A DNA stretch of 64,000 nucleotides from Leptospira meyeri (GCF_004368965.1 NZ_SORO01000001.1:1582001-1646000); one strand, 5' to 3'. Positions 9,121-18,907 are shown, counted from the stretch's first letter. Notes: generated from the sequence alone by a model not told the origin. Numbers and translations: made by a program.

Positions 9121-10170
9121 CTAAGATCTATCTGAAGGAACAGAACCGGGGCCTTCCATTCCAGTACCGTCATCAGTAGGATCGGAATCTGGATTTTGTT
9201 GTTCTTTCACCTTATAACGAATTTCGATTTTTTCAGGACTAATTTGTAAAATCTCAATCCCTTTTAAATCTTTGTTTTTGATGATCCTAACTTTAGCAAC
9301 TTGCGGCTGTAATTCGGGGATGATTTTATTTTTAATAGGATCAAAGATATAATTACAAGGAACTTGAGCTGTAATCCCTGTAAGAATTTGGGCAGATCGA
9401 ATTGGTTTTAAAGAAAAATACCGAATCGCAACTTGTTCTTCTGAAAGTTCTGCATCCAATCGAATATCTTGCCCAGAGCAAACGATAGGAATTCCTGCGG
9501 CCGTTTGTTCCCCTGTTTTATACGACAAAGGAATAATATTGACATTTACAGTGACGTCCCTTGATCCAAGGACATTCACACCCTTTGGGAGATCTGGAAT
9601 CCTTACCGTTTTTGCAAATGGTTCTTTTTTATCTATAAGTGAAATTTCAGGTAACAGCACCTTTGTGATTTTTTCCAAATCTTGCGGTTTCCCGCTGAGT
9701 GTAATTTTTTGAGGACTTACAATCTGAGTTAGCTTTTCAAAGTTAGCTGGTGGTGCACCTTCAAACACTACTTCCAGAGGAACGATTTTTAATCCTCGGG
9801 ATTCAATTTCAACTGGGACTGTTTTTTTTAGTTTGGTGACTTTTACGCCACTTGGGACACCCACAATTTTTTTAATTGGCACTTCTGTTACACCCAATTG
9901 AACATCTTCTGGATCAATCACAGCTTTCATAAATTGGGAATAATAATTGACTACATCCTTCAAACCTTCCACTCGAATAGGAATCGTTTTTTCAGGATTT
10001 TTAGAATAGTTTAAATTACCAGATAACTTTGGATAGTCGACAGGAACATTAATTGTTTTAATTAATACTTTAGAGTTTTGAAGATTCACATAAAAGATAC
10101 TGGCGATGATCAGCGAAACAAGTTTTGCCTTCCAATTTCGAACTATTTTTCCAAGAAGTTTTACGATCAT
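9121..10170 (-). CDS. cdaR: YbbR-domain protein, CdaR-like regulator of diadenylate cyclase
   Basis: A 349-residue protein with one N-terminal membrane helix (about residues 15-31) and several extracytoplasmic YbbR repeats rich in beta-strands (for example VPVDYPKLSGNL, VPVEIESRGLKIVPLEV, KITLSGKPQDLEKI). The C-terminal tail is Pro/Ser/Asp-rich and disordered. It overlaps cdaA by 4 bp (ATGA). In Firmicutes, CdaR partners the membrane cyclase CdaA and modulates c-di-AMP synthesis; the same pairing is inferred here. Confidence 0.88.
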   Translation of the reverse strand: MIVKLLGKIVRNWKAKLVSLIIASIFYVNLQNSKVLIKTINVPVDYPKLSGNLNYSKNPEKTIPIRVEGLKDVVNYYSQFMKAVIDPEDVQLGVTEVPIKKIVGVPSGVKVTKLKKTVPVEIESRGLKIVPLEVVFEGAPPANFEKLTQIVSPQKITLSGKPQDLEKITKVLLPEISLIDKKEPFAKTVRIPDLPKGVNVLGSRDVTVNVNIIPLSYKTGEQTAAGIPIVCSGQDIRLDAELSEEQVAIRYFSLKPIRSAQILTGITAQVPCNYIFDPIKNKIIPELQPQVAKVRIIKNKDLKGIEILQISPEKIEIRYKVKEQQNPDSDPTDDGTGMEGPGSVPSDRS

Positions 10171-10997
10171 ATACTCACACCGCTATCTTTCTCTTTCGGT
10201 TTTCGAAGAGAATCGTCTTTCGATCTTCGAGTTCCACTCATAAGCCCACTCACCAGTGCTTTGAGTTCTAGAGGTTTAACTGGGTGCAACATTTCCCCTT
10301 CAAAACAAATGGTAATGTCTCCTGTTTCCTCTGACGTAACGATAATGATGGCATCTGTTTCCTCTGAAAGTCCTAAAGCGGAACGATGCCTTGCTCCCAG
10401 TGTGGCGATTTCTACTGAACTACTCATTGGCAAATAAGAAGCGGCGCAAACAATACGATTTTGTTCGATAATGACAGCACCATCATGTAGGGGAGAATTC
10501 TTAAAGAAAATAGTTTGTAATATTTCCGACGTGACTTGTGCATCCATGGCCACCGCATTTTCAGAAATATCTTTTAAACTAATGTCTTTCACAAGTACAA
10601 TGATGGATCCGGTTTTCTCTTGAGACATGACCCGAACTGCTTCCACAATCGGATCTAAATCAAAGGTTGGTTTGAGAAAAAACAAGCGGAGAAGTCGGAT
10701 CCTCGCTAAATCGCCGGTCAAACGACGAAGTTCCGGCTGTAACAGGACTATGATCGCAAATACTAAGGCAGGACGAATGTTCGTGAGAATCCATTCCAAA
10801 AGTTCAAACCCTAAGTATTCGGCAAGACTTCCTGAAATCCAAATGATTCCCACACCAAGTAACAACTGGATCCCACGAGTTCTGCGTAAGGTTGTATATG
10901 TTTTATAAATTAAAAATGCGACGATTAGAACATCTAAAGATATGGAGATATAATTTTTACTCCATGGAATGATGTATAATCCTCGAAAAAAATCCAA
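10167..10997 (-). CDS. cdaA: Diadenylate cyclase CdaA (c-di-AMP synthase)
   Basis: A 276-residue membrane DAC protein. Three N-terminal helices (about residues 15-90) are followed by the DisA_N domain with its two signature motifs, D172-G-A and R203-H-R. It converts two ATP to c-di-AMP. It is the third gene of a minus-strand operon, one base after dapB and overlapping cdaR by 4 bp. The usual third member glmM is absent; dapA and dapB take its place. The link to cell-wall precursor supply is an inference from gene order. Confidence 0.95.
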   Translation of the reverse strand: MDFFRGLYIIPWSKNYISISLDVLIVAFLIYKTYTTLRRTRGIQLLLGVGIIWISGSLAEYLGFELLEWILTNIRPALVFAIIVLLQPELRRLTGDLARIRLLRLFFLKPTFDLDPIVEAVRVMSQEKTGSIIVLVKDISLKDISENAVAMDAQVTSEILQTIFFKNSPLHDGAVIIEQNRIVCAASYLPMSSSVEIATLGARHRSALGLSEETDAIIIVTSEETGDITICFEGEMLHPVKPLELKALVSGLMSGTRRSKDDSLRKPKEKDSGVSI

Positions 10998-10998
10998 T

Positions 10999-11802
10999 TT
11001 ATATTCCTAAAACATCAAACATATTATAAAGGCCTTTTGATTTTCCGTGTAAAAATTCCGCAGCTTTTACCGCACCAGTAGCAAATGTTTTACGGTCTTG
11101 TGCCTTATGGGTGATTTCAATTCGCTCTTCTGAACTCAAAAAATATACGGTGTGTTCGCCTACCACTTCACCGGCACGCATTGTATGCATGGCGATTTCT
11201 TTTTGGTCTCTCTCTGAGTACATTCCATGACGACCATAAATTACATTTTCTTCCGAACGTTTTGTAGCATTCAATAGCACTTCTTTCAGATACATGGCCG
11301 TTCCAGAGGGAGCATCTTTTTTATGACGGTGATGGATATCCAAAACTTCTACATCAAAATCTTCATCTAACACTTTCGCAGCGATCTCAGTGAGTTTAAA
11401 TAAAAGATTCACACCCACTGACATATTTGGTGAAAACACAATGGGAATCGAGGTTGCAGCCGATTGAATGAGAGCTTTATCGGAATCAGTAAGTCCAGTA
11501 GTTCCGATCACCAAAGGTTTTTTATTGGCTAATACAGCATTTAAAATGGTTTCAAACCCGGTGTGCGTACTAAAATCAATGAGGACATCCGACGACTCAC
11601 ATGCTTTTTGTAAATCGGTGGAAAGTAAAATTCCCGTTTCTTTGATACCGGCATGGTTTCCAGAATCAAATCCTGCATACACGGCCCCTTCTCTCACAAC
11701 CGCAGCGCTTAACTCTGATTTTTTGGAAAGAGAAAGGACTTGGATGATGGCCTTTCCCATCCTCCCACCGGCACCGATGACACCAACTTTGATTTTAGAC
11801 AA
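10999..11802 (-). CDS. dapB: 4-hydroxy-tetrahydrodipicolinate reductase DapB
   Basis: A 267-residue NAD(P)H-dependent reductase of the lysine/meso-diaminopimelate pathway, acting directly after DapA. It has the N-terminal Rossmann motif [13 protein letters not shown], the substrate and catalytic motif [15 protein letters not shown] with the catalytic His and Lys, and the family C terminus [17 protein letters not shown]. Length is normal. It overlaps dapA by 8 bp and is followed after one base by cdaA. Confidence 0.97.
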   Translation of the reverse strand: MSKIKVGVIGAGGRMGKAIIQVLSLSKKSELSAAVVREGAVYAGFDSGNHAGIKETGILLSTDLQKACESSDVLIDFSTHTGFETILNAVLANKKPLVIGTTGLTDSDKALIQSAATSIPIVFSPNMSVGVNLLFKLTEIAAKVLDEDFDVEVLDIHHRHKKDAPSGTAMYLKEVLLNATKRSEENVIYGRHGMYSERDQKEIAMHTMRAGEVVGEHTVYFLSSEERIEITHKAQDRKTFATGAVKAAEFLHGKSKGLYNMFDVLGI

Positions 11803-12679
11803 TGCCTTCCTCTTTTAATTGGAATACAGTTTTTTTAAACGCATCGGCTGCTGATCCTTCAGATAAAGAAGTCATCGGAAGACGAAGTTCATTTTCGCAA
11901 TATCCAAACCAACTCATTGCTGCTTTGATGGGGATAGGATTGGTTTCAATAAAGGCATTAATGAACACAGGAAGAAGTTTGTAATAAATCTTTTTGGATG
12001 CTTCTAAGTCTCCTCGTAAGTAGAGAGACACCATATCCACGCAGGCGCGTGGAAAAAGATTAGAGACTACGGAAACAACCCCCTTCCCTCCGATGGATAA
12101 AACGGGAAGCGTTAGGTTGTCATCACCAGACAACAAATCAAAGTCAGGTGGTGTTGCAGCAATGACCTTGGCCATCTGTCCTAAATCGCCAGTTGCTTCT
12201 TTGATGGCTGCAATTTTTGGATGGGTTGAAAGTCTTGCTACCGTTTCGGGTAGTAAATTTACATTCGTTCGTCCAGGGATATTGTACAACATCACTGGTT
12301 TGGAGGATACATTGGCAATTTCTGTAAAATGACGAAACATTCCCTCTTGTGTGGGTTTATTGTAGTATGGGTTTACCGTAAGGATTCCGTCCACTCCGTC
12401 TGCGCAGGCAGACTCCGTAAGCTCAATCGCTTCTTTAGTAGAATTGGAACCCGTCCCTGCGATGACTTGGATTTTCCCAGCCACAACTTTGACTGTCTTT
12501 TGAATGAGTTCCTTATGTTCTTCATAAGAAAGTGTGGGAGATTCCCCCGTTGTCCCACAAGGAACCACACCAGCCACGCCTGACCGAATCTGGTTTTCTA
12601 GGATTTTAAAATAACTATCATAATCGATTTTCCCCTGGCGGAAGGGGGTGATGACCGCTGTATAAACGCCCTGAAACAT
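11795..12679 (-). CDS. dapA: 4-hydroxy-tetrahydrodipicolinate synthase DapA
   Basis: A 294-residue class I aldolase that condenses pyruvate with aspartate semialdehyde, the first step committed to diaminopimelate and lysine. The Schiff-base lysine is K160 (AAIKEATGD) and the catalytic tyrosine Y132 (LYNIPGRT). The family signature [15 protein letters not shown] is intact. It is the first gene of the dapA-dapB-cdaA-cdaR run, so its promoter probably lies in 12680-12756, shared with the divergent glycosyltransferase gene. Confidence 0.97.
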   Translation of the reverse strand: MFQGVYTAVITPFRQGKIDYDSYFKILENQIRSGVAGVVPCGTTGESPTLSYEEHKELIQKTVKVVAGKIQVIAGTGSNSTKEAIELTESACADGVDGILTVNPYYNKPTQEGMFRHFTEIANVSSKPVMLYNIPGRTNVNLLPETVARLSTHPKIAAIKEATGDLGQMAKVIAATPPDFDLLSGDDNLTLPVLSIGGKGVVSVVSNLFPRACVDMVSLYLRGDLEASKKIYYKLLPVFINAFIETNPIPIKAAMSWFGYCENELRLPMTSLSEGSAADAFKKTVFQLKEEGIV

Positions 12680-12756
12680 AAATTAAACATCGAAGAGGGA
12701 CGGAATTTTGCAATAAAAAACTGCCAAAAGACCCGGTAGCGATAAACTTTGCGAAA

Positions 12757-13824
12757 ATGGTCACTTTTTTACCGCTTACGATTGCCATTCTTGCGATTAT
12801 TAGCCTGATTTTGCATACATTCTATGTTTATTCCCGCTTTGGAGTCAAAGATGTGCCAAACGAACGTAGCCTCCACGACGTGGTCACAAAAAAATCGGGA
12901 GGGATGTTTTTCATCCCACTTTTCCTTCTCACATCCCTGTTTCTCGTTTTTTACCCCGAAGATGGGTTTTTACTTTCTCCCAAAGAGAACTTCTCGCAAA
13001 CATTTGACATCTACCTTTTGTTAGCTGGAGTATTCATATTTTGTATTTTAGGATTTGTTGATGATTTGTATCATCTCAGTCCCAAACTTCGTTTGTTCCT
13101 GGAACTAAGCGTGGTGGCCGTGTTTTTAATTTGGACAAACCCAGAGGTCACTTATTTTGGAATGATTACGATTCCCAAACCAGTGCAAGTAATCATTCTT
13201 ACCATCTTCCTTGTGTTTGCAGTAAACCTTGTAAACTTTATGGATGGAATGGACTGGTATTTAGTCACGACTCTCTCCTTGTCCTTCTTCTCTTTGGTGA
13301 CAATAGCTCCTCAGTTTTTTGGAATCGGGAATTCTGGTTATCATTTTTATACAATTTTGTTTGTTTCTATGTTTGGATTTATCTTTTATAATTTTCCAAG
13401 AGCCAAACTATTTATGGGAGATAGTGGGTCATTAGCCTTAGGCTTTTTTGTGATGACCTTACCTTTGTTTGTTGGGAAATGGGGGAATTCAAATTCATCA
13501 GTATGGGATGCCTCTCATTATTTTTATCTTTTTCCATACTTTTGGTTGGATGGAGTTTTTATTCTAACCAAACGATTTTTCCAAAAGAAACATTTATTTT
13601 CTGCTCATAGAGAACATCTTTATCAAAGAATCACAGAAACTAAGTTAGGAAAAATTGGATCTCTCTGCATTTTTTCCATTTTAAATTTCACCGTTGTTTG
13701 TATCCATTTTGTCTTAAAAACCTATCTGGTTCCAAACATCATGATCCTCCTGGTCGTTTTTCTATATTCTGTAGCAAGTTATGGAATCCTTTGGTTTTTT
13801 GTACCTAGAAAAAACCTTGCATAA
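12757..13824 (+). CDS. Polyprenyl-phosphate glycosyl-1-phosphate transferase, WecA/WbpL-type
   Basis: A 355-residue polytopic enzyme of the MraY/WecA family (glycosyltransferase 4), which moves a sugar-1-phosphate from a UDP-sugar to undecaprenyl phosphate and starts O-antigen or other glycan synthesis. Visible motifs are the Asp pair in LGFVDDLYHLSP, the NFMDGMDW motif, GDSGSLALGF, and the late loop AHREHLYQR, which is closer to WbpL/WecA than MraY. About ten membrane helices. The next gene is a DUF368 lipid-phosphate translocase, which fits a common lipid carrier. Confidence 0.9.
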   Translation: MVTFLPLTIAILAIISLILHTFYVYSRFGVKDVPNERSLHDVVTKKSGGMFFIPLFLLTSLFLVFYPEDGFLLSPKENFSQTFDIYLLLAGVFIFCILGFVDDLYHLSPKLRLFLELSVVAVFLIWTNPEVTYFGMITIPKPVQVIILTIFLVFAVNLVNFMDGMDWYLVTTLSLSFFSLVTIAPQFFGIGNSGYHFYTILFVSMFGFIFYNFPRAKLFMGDSGSLALGFFVMTLPLFVGKWGNSNSSVWDASHYFYLFPYFWLDGVFILTKRFFQKKHLFSAHREHLYQRITETKLGKIGSLCIFSILNFTVVCIHFVLKTYLVPNIMILLVVFLYSVASYGILWFFVPRKNLA

Positions 13825-13851
13825 AGTCTTTGGACTCCCATCCTCTCCTTT

Positions 13852-14835
13852 ATGCCTCTATCGAAAAAAGAAATTTTATTCTGCCTTCTCAATGGCTTTC
13901 TCATCGGGATTGCCAACCTAATTCCCGGTGTTTCAGGAGGGACTTTTGCACTCATCCTTGGGCTTTATGATAGGTTGATCACAGCCATCACATCTCTAAA
14001 CTTAGATACCATCAAAACATCGTTAGCTTTGGTATTTGGGTTTTGGAAAGAAGATGTACGAAAACGTTTCGCCGAAGAAATGAAACGGATTGATTTTTGG
14101 TTCCTCGTGTTTTTGGGAATTGGTTTATTGTTATCAGTTATCTCTGGAGCAAAACTCATCCAGTTTTTACTTCAAAACCACCCCCAAGCTACACTTGCAC
14201 TTTTCATTGGACTCATCATCCCCTCACTTGCAGTTCCATACAAACTGATTGAAAAACATAGTTTCTTTGTTTGGTTATTCCTCATCCCCGGAATCCTTCT
14301 CACCATCGTCCCAAGTTTTTTTATGGGCGATACGACTGGTTCTGAAAATCCGCTGATTGCTTTTCTGACTGGAGCGATTGCCATTTCTGCGATGATTTTA
14401 CCAGGTATCTCCGGTTCTTACATCATGCTCGTACTCGGTGAATACCAAATTGTAATTGGGAAACTTTCTACAATCCTCGAACCAAGTTCTATTGTTTTCC
14501 TCGGAGCTTTTGCAATTGGATGTTTACTGGGTCTTCTAATTTTTACTCACTTTGTAAAATGGTTATTTGTAAAATATAAGTCACACACAATGACTTTCCT
14601 ACTTGGTCTGATCCTTGGATCTTTCTTTATCCTTTGGCCTTTCAAAGATTATGCAAATGGTCAGACTATTGTAGGTAGATCGGGCGAAGTAAAACGAGAC
14701 ATTCAAATTGCAACAGCAAAGAATGTTTTGCCAAAAGACTTTGCTGAAACTCAGATTCCACTCGCAGCCCTTGTTCTTGGACTTGTGCTTGGGTTTGGTC
14801 TCAACCGATTGGAATCTTTACAAGAGAAGAAATAG
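13852..14835 (+). CDS. DUF368 protein, PopT-like polyprenyl-phosphate translocase
   Basis: A 327-residue membrane protein with about 8-10 helices and the DUF368 signature near the N terminus (NLIPGVSGGTFALILGLYD), repeated in weaker form later (MILPGISGSYIMLVLGEYQ). DUF368 proteins were recently shown to return undecaprenyl phosphate across the inner membrane (PopT). Placement 27 bp after a WecA/WbpL-type gene, which consumes undecaprenyl phosphate, supports this role. Its 3' end overlaps the convergent ammonia-lyase gene by 35 bp. Confidence 0.88.
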   Translation: MPLSKKEILFCLLNGFLIGIANLIPGVSGGTFALILGLYDRLITAITSLNLDTIKTSLALVFGFWKEDVRKRFAEEMKRIDFWFLVFLGIGLLLSVISGAKLIQFLLQNHPQATLALFIGLIIPSLAVPYKLIEKHSFFVWLFLIPGILLTIVPSFFMGDTTGSENPLIAFLTGAIAISAMILPGISGSYIMLVLGEYQIVIGKLSTILEPSSIVFLGAFAIGCLLGLLIFTHFVKWLFVKYKSHTMTFLLGLILGSFFILWPFKDYANGQTIVGRSGEVKRDIQIATAKNVLPKDFAETQIPLAALVLGLVLGFGLNRLESLQEKK

Positions 14836-16309
14836 AATTTCTGAATCTCTCCTCTAGAGTCTGGATATCAAAATCCAGACTTCTATCTTCTGCCATTGTT
14901 TCAATGCCGATAAACAAATCTTTTCTTGGAACCAAATCCTTTTTTTTGGCAAACCTGGAAGACTGGTAAACGGAAAATGCTAAAATGGACAACAACCTAT
15001 AACCGCTAGCAACTGTTCTGCGATTCCTTAAAACTGATATAGCGCCCATCGGAACAATGTCTTGGTTATTACCATTAGTAGAAAGAGATTGTACTGACCC
15101 AGGCATACTATCTCTCCTCACTTCAGCTGTAAGATGAGTCGACATAAGACCTAATCCAGAAAGACCTGCAAATGTCCCCGGTTTTTCAGATAACATCAAA
15201 GGGAATTCACCATTTTCTTTTGGTTCATATAGATAATTCAAAAAACGATCCACCCAAGTAAACCAAACTGCCATCACATTCTGCAATCGATCTGCAGCAA
15301 AACTGACTTGGGCTGCATAAAACCCTCCGCCTTCTGCAAAGCGAACTTCAGAATTCTCTGATTTAATCAAAACTGGATTATCCGAAAGAGAATTTAACTC
15401 TTGTTCTACGATTTTTGCAACAGAAATGACTTCATCTAGAAGAGAACCTAGAATTTGCGGGATACATCGAATGGAATATATATCTTGGATTCTATTTCCC
15501 TCTTGTTTCTCTTTGGAGTTCTTGGAAACAATCGGATAAAGAATACGAACAATTTCTTTTGGTCCATCAAATTGTTTGTGGTTATGATAGGCCGGATGGA
15601 AGGCGTCAGAGAATACAGAATGAAAACTAAAAAGATACTGCAAAAGTTCTAAGGAAAAAGACAGAATGTTTCGAAATTCAAGGACTTGTAGCCCAAGGAG
15701 AGCAGTTGTAAAACTAGTTCCGTTAGTAAGAGAGATTGCTTCTTTTGCCTGGGGTGTCCAAGGGAAACCAGGAATTTGAGTAACCCCACCATTCCAACGA
15801 CTTGGCCCTAAGTCTTTACCTCTGCCAGTAAACCCAGACTCACCAAGTAAAGCCAATGGAATATAACTTAAAGGGATCAAATCTCCAGAGGCTGAAAGAG
15901 AACCCCTTTCCGGTAAAACAGGAATACAATCCATTTCCAACAGTGTATTCAATAGTTCTAATGTTTCAAAACGAATCCCTGATCCACCAAGTGATAAACA
16001 ATGAATCCTTGCCGCAAGGACAGCTCTTGCTTCTTTATGAGTTAAATTTGAGAATGGAATTCCTTCTAGAGAAAAAACAGGTTCAACTGTTAAATGATAA
16101 ATCAAAGACTTTTGGATTTTTTCCATATCTTCGTTGGATCGGAAGGCGTGAGGACCAAATCCTGTATGGATTCCATAAATCAATTTATATTCTGATGACT
16201 TAAGAATTGATTCTAATTGTTTTCTTTCCTCTGCTAACAAAAGACGAACATTCGATAAATGGGGAAACGACCCAGAATGGGATAAAGATTCGAGTAAAGA
16301 TAAATTCAA
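14801..16309 (-). CDS. Aromatic amino acid ammonia-lyase, tyrosine-type residues
   Basis: A 502-residue member of the MIO-dependent HAL/PAL/TAL family. The cofactor triad A140-S141-G142 lies in GSLSASGDLIPLS, and the catalytic loop Tyr is Y45 in YGIHTGFG. Two features argue against histidine ammonia-lyase. The motif near residue 415 is NQD (PAL/TAL type) rather than the QED of HAL. The selectivity pair is H72-L73 in LIYHL, like bacterial tyrosine ammonia-lyases, where HAL has Ser-His and PAL Phe-Leu. Deamination of tyrosine to p-coumarate is my prediction. No hut genes are nearby. An aminomutase cannot be excluded. Confidence 0.8.
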   Translation of the reverse strand: MNLSLLESLSHSGSFPHLSNVRLLLAEERKQLESILKSSEYKLIYGIHTGFGPHAFRSNEDMEKIQKSLIYHLTVEPVFSLEGIPFSNLTHKEARAVLAARIHCLSLGGSGIRFETLELLNTLLEMDCIPVLPERGSLSASGDLIPLSYIPLALLGESGFTGRGKDLGPSRWNGGVTQIPGFPWTPQAKEAISLTNGTSFTTALLGLQVLEFRNILSFSLELLQYLFSFHSVFSDAFHPAYHNHKQFDGPKEIVRILYPIVSKNSKEKQEGNRIQDIYSIRCIPQILGSLLDEVISVAKIVEQELNSLSDNPVLIKSENSEVRFAEGGGFYAAQVSFAADRLQNVMAVWFTWVDRFLNYLYEPKENGEFPLMLSEKPGTFAGLSGLGLMSTHLTAEVRRDSMPGSVQSLSTNGNNQDIVPMGAISVLRNRRTVASGYRLLSILAFSVYQSSRFAKKKDLVPRKDLFIGIETMAEDRSLDFDIQTLEERFRNSISSLVKIPIG

Positions 16310-16318
16310 AATAATTTA

Positions 16319-16341
16319 AAACCGGGGAAATTCCCCGGTTT
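16319..16341 (-). terminator. Hairpin terminator downstream of nhaD
   Basis: AAACCGGGGAA (16319-16329) and its complement (16331-16341) form a G+C-rich stem. Read on the minus strand it follows the nhaD stop and precedes a T-rich stretch (AAATTATTTTGAATTT). It sits just upstream of the ammonia-lyase ATG. Confidence 0.6.
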
Positions 16342-16351
16342 GTCCAAAAGT

Positions 16352-17821
16352 TTAGACGAAGAATACGAAGGTAATTAGGATAAATACAGGAACTAAAATT
16401 CCCATAGAGTATGCTAAGTATCCACCGAAAGATGGCATCTTCACTTTGTTTTCTTCTGCAACAGATTTTACCATAAAGTTAGGAGCATTACCGATATAGG
16501 TATTGGCACCCATAAAGACAGCACCCACGGAAATGGCTTTTAGAATTTCTTCCGCTTGGACATTTCCAATAAACTGACCGAGTGTGAGAGGAGCCGCAGC
16601 ACCTGCTGGAGTGAGAAGACCAGAAGCTAACGAACCAAAGGTGAGGTAAGTTGGAGCATTGTCTAATACGGAAGAGAAAGCCCCTGTTGCCCAGAAAAAT
16701 TGCCAGTTTTCTGTAATTCCCAGTTCCTTACCATGTGCTTCGAGAAGTACTAATGCAGGAATCATGGTAATAAAAATACCAATGAAAAGATATGCCACTT
16801 CTTGGATTGGATGAAGTGTAAAGTTGTTAAACTTACGATCAGCTTCTTTAGAAGTAAACTTAGAAAGTCCAATGAGTACAAGTAATACTGCTTCACGGAC
16901 GAATCCTAAAGTTGGCGTGTTGTTGATTTCTGGGATGTAGTTACTGTTTAAAAAAGCAACTGCCAAAATCACACCAAACAACCAAATGAAGTTCACTTGA
17001 CCGCCAATGGAAAATGGAGTGGCGAGTTTATCGTCTTTTTTAAGATCTTTTTTGGTTTCTTTTTTATAAGCAAGGGTATCCCAAATAAAATACACAACTA
17101 GTAAGATACCTACTGCGAGTAACATTTCAGGTAAAAGTTTGAATGTCCAAGTGAAAGGAACTCCTTTCAAATAACCAAGAAATAGTGGAGGATCACCGAG
17201 TGGTGTTAAAGATCCACCAATGTTGGAAACCAGGAAGATAAAAAATACAACTGTATGAACCACATGTTTTCTTTCGCTATTTGTTTTTAACAAAGGACGA
17301 ATGAGTAACATAGATGCCCCAGTAGTTCCAATAAAGGAAGCAAGACCAGCACCAATTAACAAATACAATGTGTTGTTTAGTGGTGTAGCGTGAATGTCTC
17401 CCTTGATCACAATTCCACCGGAAATATAAAACAAAGATCCTAGTAAAATGATGAAAGGAATATAATCAAAGAAAACCGTGTGCACAATATTATGGCTGTA
17501 ACCATAAATGAGAAGAACCACAAAAGAAATGGCTCCCAGTCCGACGGCAAGGATCAATTTGTTATTATTGTCTTCCCACCAATGAGAAGTTTTGTGAGAG
17601 GCAACCGGTAAGATTGCAATGGAAAGTAATATGGCAACAAAAGGCAATACCGACCAATACGGTAGTTCCTGATGCACTGATTCGCCGTGTGACGAATGTC
17701 CTGTTTCTTCCTGAGTGGTTGTCTGCGCCTGAACCGGAGTTGGGTCCTCAGCAAATAAACCTGCTGTTGTCACAGACAAACAAACTAGGAATACTATCAT
17801 TGTGAGAAGCTTCTTCAACAT
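16352..17821 (-). CDS. nhaD: NhaD-type sodium:proton antiporter
   Basis: A polytopic antiporter of 489 residues from the ATG at 17821 (three more codons upstream also start with ATG). An N-terminal signal-like helix ends AGLFAED, followed by a Gln/Thr/His-rich linker and then about 12 helices. The NhaD hallmark region includes FIGTTGASMLLIRPLL and SNIGGSLTPLGDPPLFLG, and a second half-repeat carries GAFSSVLDNAPTYLTF. The start at 17821 is better spaced from AGGATGG. It exports Na+ in exchange for H+ across the inner membrane. Confidence 0.9.
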   Translation of the reverse strand: MLKKLLTMIVFLVCLSVTTAGLFAEDPTPVQAQTTTQEETGHSSHGESVHQELPYWSVLPFVAILLSIAILPVASHKTSHWWEDNNNKLILAVGLGAISFVVLLIYGYSHNIVHTVFFDYIPFIILLGSLFYISGGIVIKGDIHATPLNNTLYLLIGAGLASFIGTTGASMLLIRPLLKTNSERKHVVHTVVFFIFLVSNIGGSLTPLGDPPLFLGYLKGVPFTWTFKLLPEMLLAVGILLVVYFIWDTLAYKKETKKDLKKDDKLATPFSIGGQVNFIWLFGVILAVAFLNSNYIPEINNTPTLGFVREAVLLVLIGLSKFTSKEADRKFNNFTLHPIQEVAYLFIGIFITMIPALVLLEAHGKELGITENWQFFWATGAFSSVLDNAPTYLTFGSLASGLLTPAGAAAPLTLGQFIGNVQAEEILKAISVGAVFMGANTYIGNAPNFMVKSVAEENKVKMPSFGGYLAYSMGILVPVFILITFVFFV

Positions 17822-17875
17822 GCTCACCATCCTATTTTTTTAGGACAGCTTACCTGAAATCGAAACCTCGTGGAA

Positions 17876-18907
17876 CTAAAAAAACCGAGATTCTCCAATT
17901 TTTAAAGGGACCAATCGTTCTTCGGAGATTCCCGACCGTTTGAGCTCTTCTTTGGTGCGGGGCACAGGAGAATCTAGTTTTTCATCGGAAAGGACGAAGG
18001 TCATGTAGTGCATTGGGACCATATACTTTGCTTTCAGATCCGCAAAAGCTTGGACCGCTTCTTTTGGATCCACATGAACCGCCTCCATCATCCAACGAGG
18101 TTCAGTGGCACCGATTGGCAAAATCGCGACATCAATTTCTCCCAATCGTTCCGCCACTTCTCGGAAATGGGTATAATAACCGGTATCTCCTCCAAAGTAA
18201 ACTTTTTCCTTTTTGCCAGAAATGAGAAAACTCCCCCAGAGAGATTCGTTTCGATCGAAAAGCCCTCTTCCACTGAAGTGTTGAGTGGGTGTAAAAGTAA
18301 TTTCAATATCCTTCCATTTTGTATCCTCCCACCAATCCATCTCCCTAACATTTTTCATTCCTTCACCTAACAATAATTTTTTGTTACCAAGACCGGTAAG
18401 TATGAGAGGATGGAATTTTTCCTCTAATTGTTTGAGTGTAGGTAAATCTGTATGATCGTAGTGGTTATGCGATAAAACCACTACGTCAATGGGTGGTAAT
18501 TCTTCGATTTTAAGCCCTGGAGGTGTATAACGTTTTGGACCAATAAAACCAACGGGAGAACATCTTTCACTCCAAATGGGATCTGTAAGAATATTCACTC
18601 CGTCAATTTGGATAAGAGTTGTAGCATGTCCTATCCAAGTCACCGAAAGTTTTGAAAAATTTGCATTTAGCTCCTTTCCATCATTTCCAACCACAGGAAA
18701 GGGTGGGTAGTCGGCAGGATCCAAACTAATCGGTAACTGGAACCTTTGGAATTGCCAAACAAAAAGATCAGAGAGGCCTTTTGGTTGAATGTTGGGATTT
18801 GGATTTTGGAATCCATTTTTTGTGTGGTGGGATTTGCGAACGTTAGCGTCTGCAAAACAGGATAAAACTAAAAGAACAAGGAGGAAAGGTAAGGATAGGA
18901 ACTTCAC
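17876..18907 (-). CDS. Metallo-beta-lactamase-fold lipoprotein (UlaG/NAPE-PLD-like)
   Basis: A 343-residue hydrolase with an N-terminal lipoprotein signal (LLVLVLSC, lipobox Cys near residue 17). The MBL fold carries the metal motif SHNHYDHTD, with further ligands in TPTQHFSGRG and YFGGDTGYY, and the C-terminal VPMHYMTF. The pattern matches the NAPE-PLD/RomA/UlaG branch, whose members cleave phosphodiesters or lactones. Probably a periplasmic or outer-membrane-attached hydrolase. The gene stands alone; the substrate is unknown. Confidence 0.88.
   Translation of the reverse strand: MKFLSLPFLLVLLVLSCFADANVRKSHHTKNGFQNPNPNIQPKGLSDLFVWQFQRFQLPISLDPADYPPFPVVGNDGKELNANFSKLSVTWIGHATTLIQIDGVNILTDPIWSERCSPVGFIGPKRYTPPGLKIEELPPIDVVVLSHNHYDHTDLPTLKQLEEKFHPLILTGLGNKKLLLGEGMKNVREMDWWEDTKWKDIEITFTPTQHFSGRGLFDRNESLWGSFLISGKKEKVYFGGDTGYYTHFREVAERLGEIDVAILPIGATEPRWMMEAVHVDPKEAVQAFADLKAKYMVPMHYMTFVLSDEKLDSPVPRTKEELKRSGISEERLVPLKIGESRFF

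Noticed and set aside
10167..10997. DisA (DNA-scanning) rather than CdaA
   Set aside because: Three N-terminal membrane helices and a cdaR neighbour fit CdaA; the DisA linker and HhH domains are missing.
12329..12583. Plus-strand open frame inside dapA
   Set aside because: Antisense to a clear conserved enzyme with no homology signal.
14801..16309. Histidine ammonia-lyase (hutH)
   Set aside because: NQD and His-Leu selectivity residues differ from HAL, and no other hut gene is nearby.
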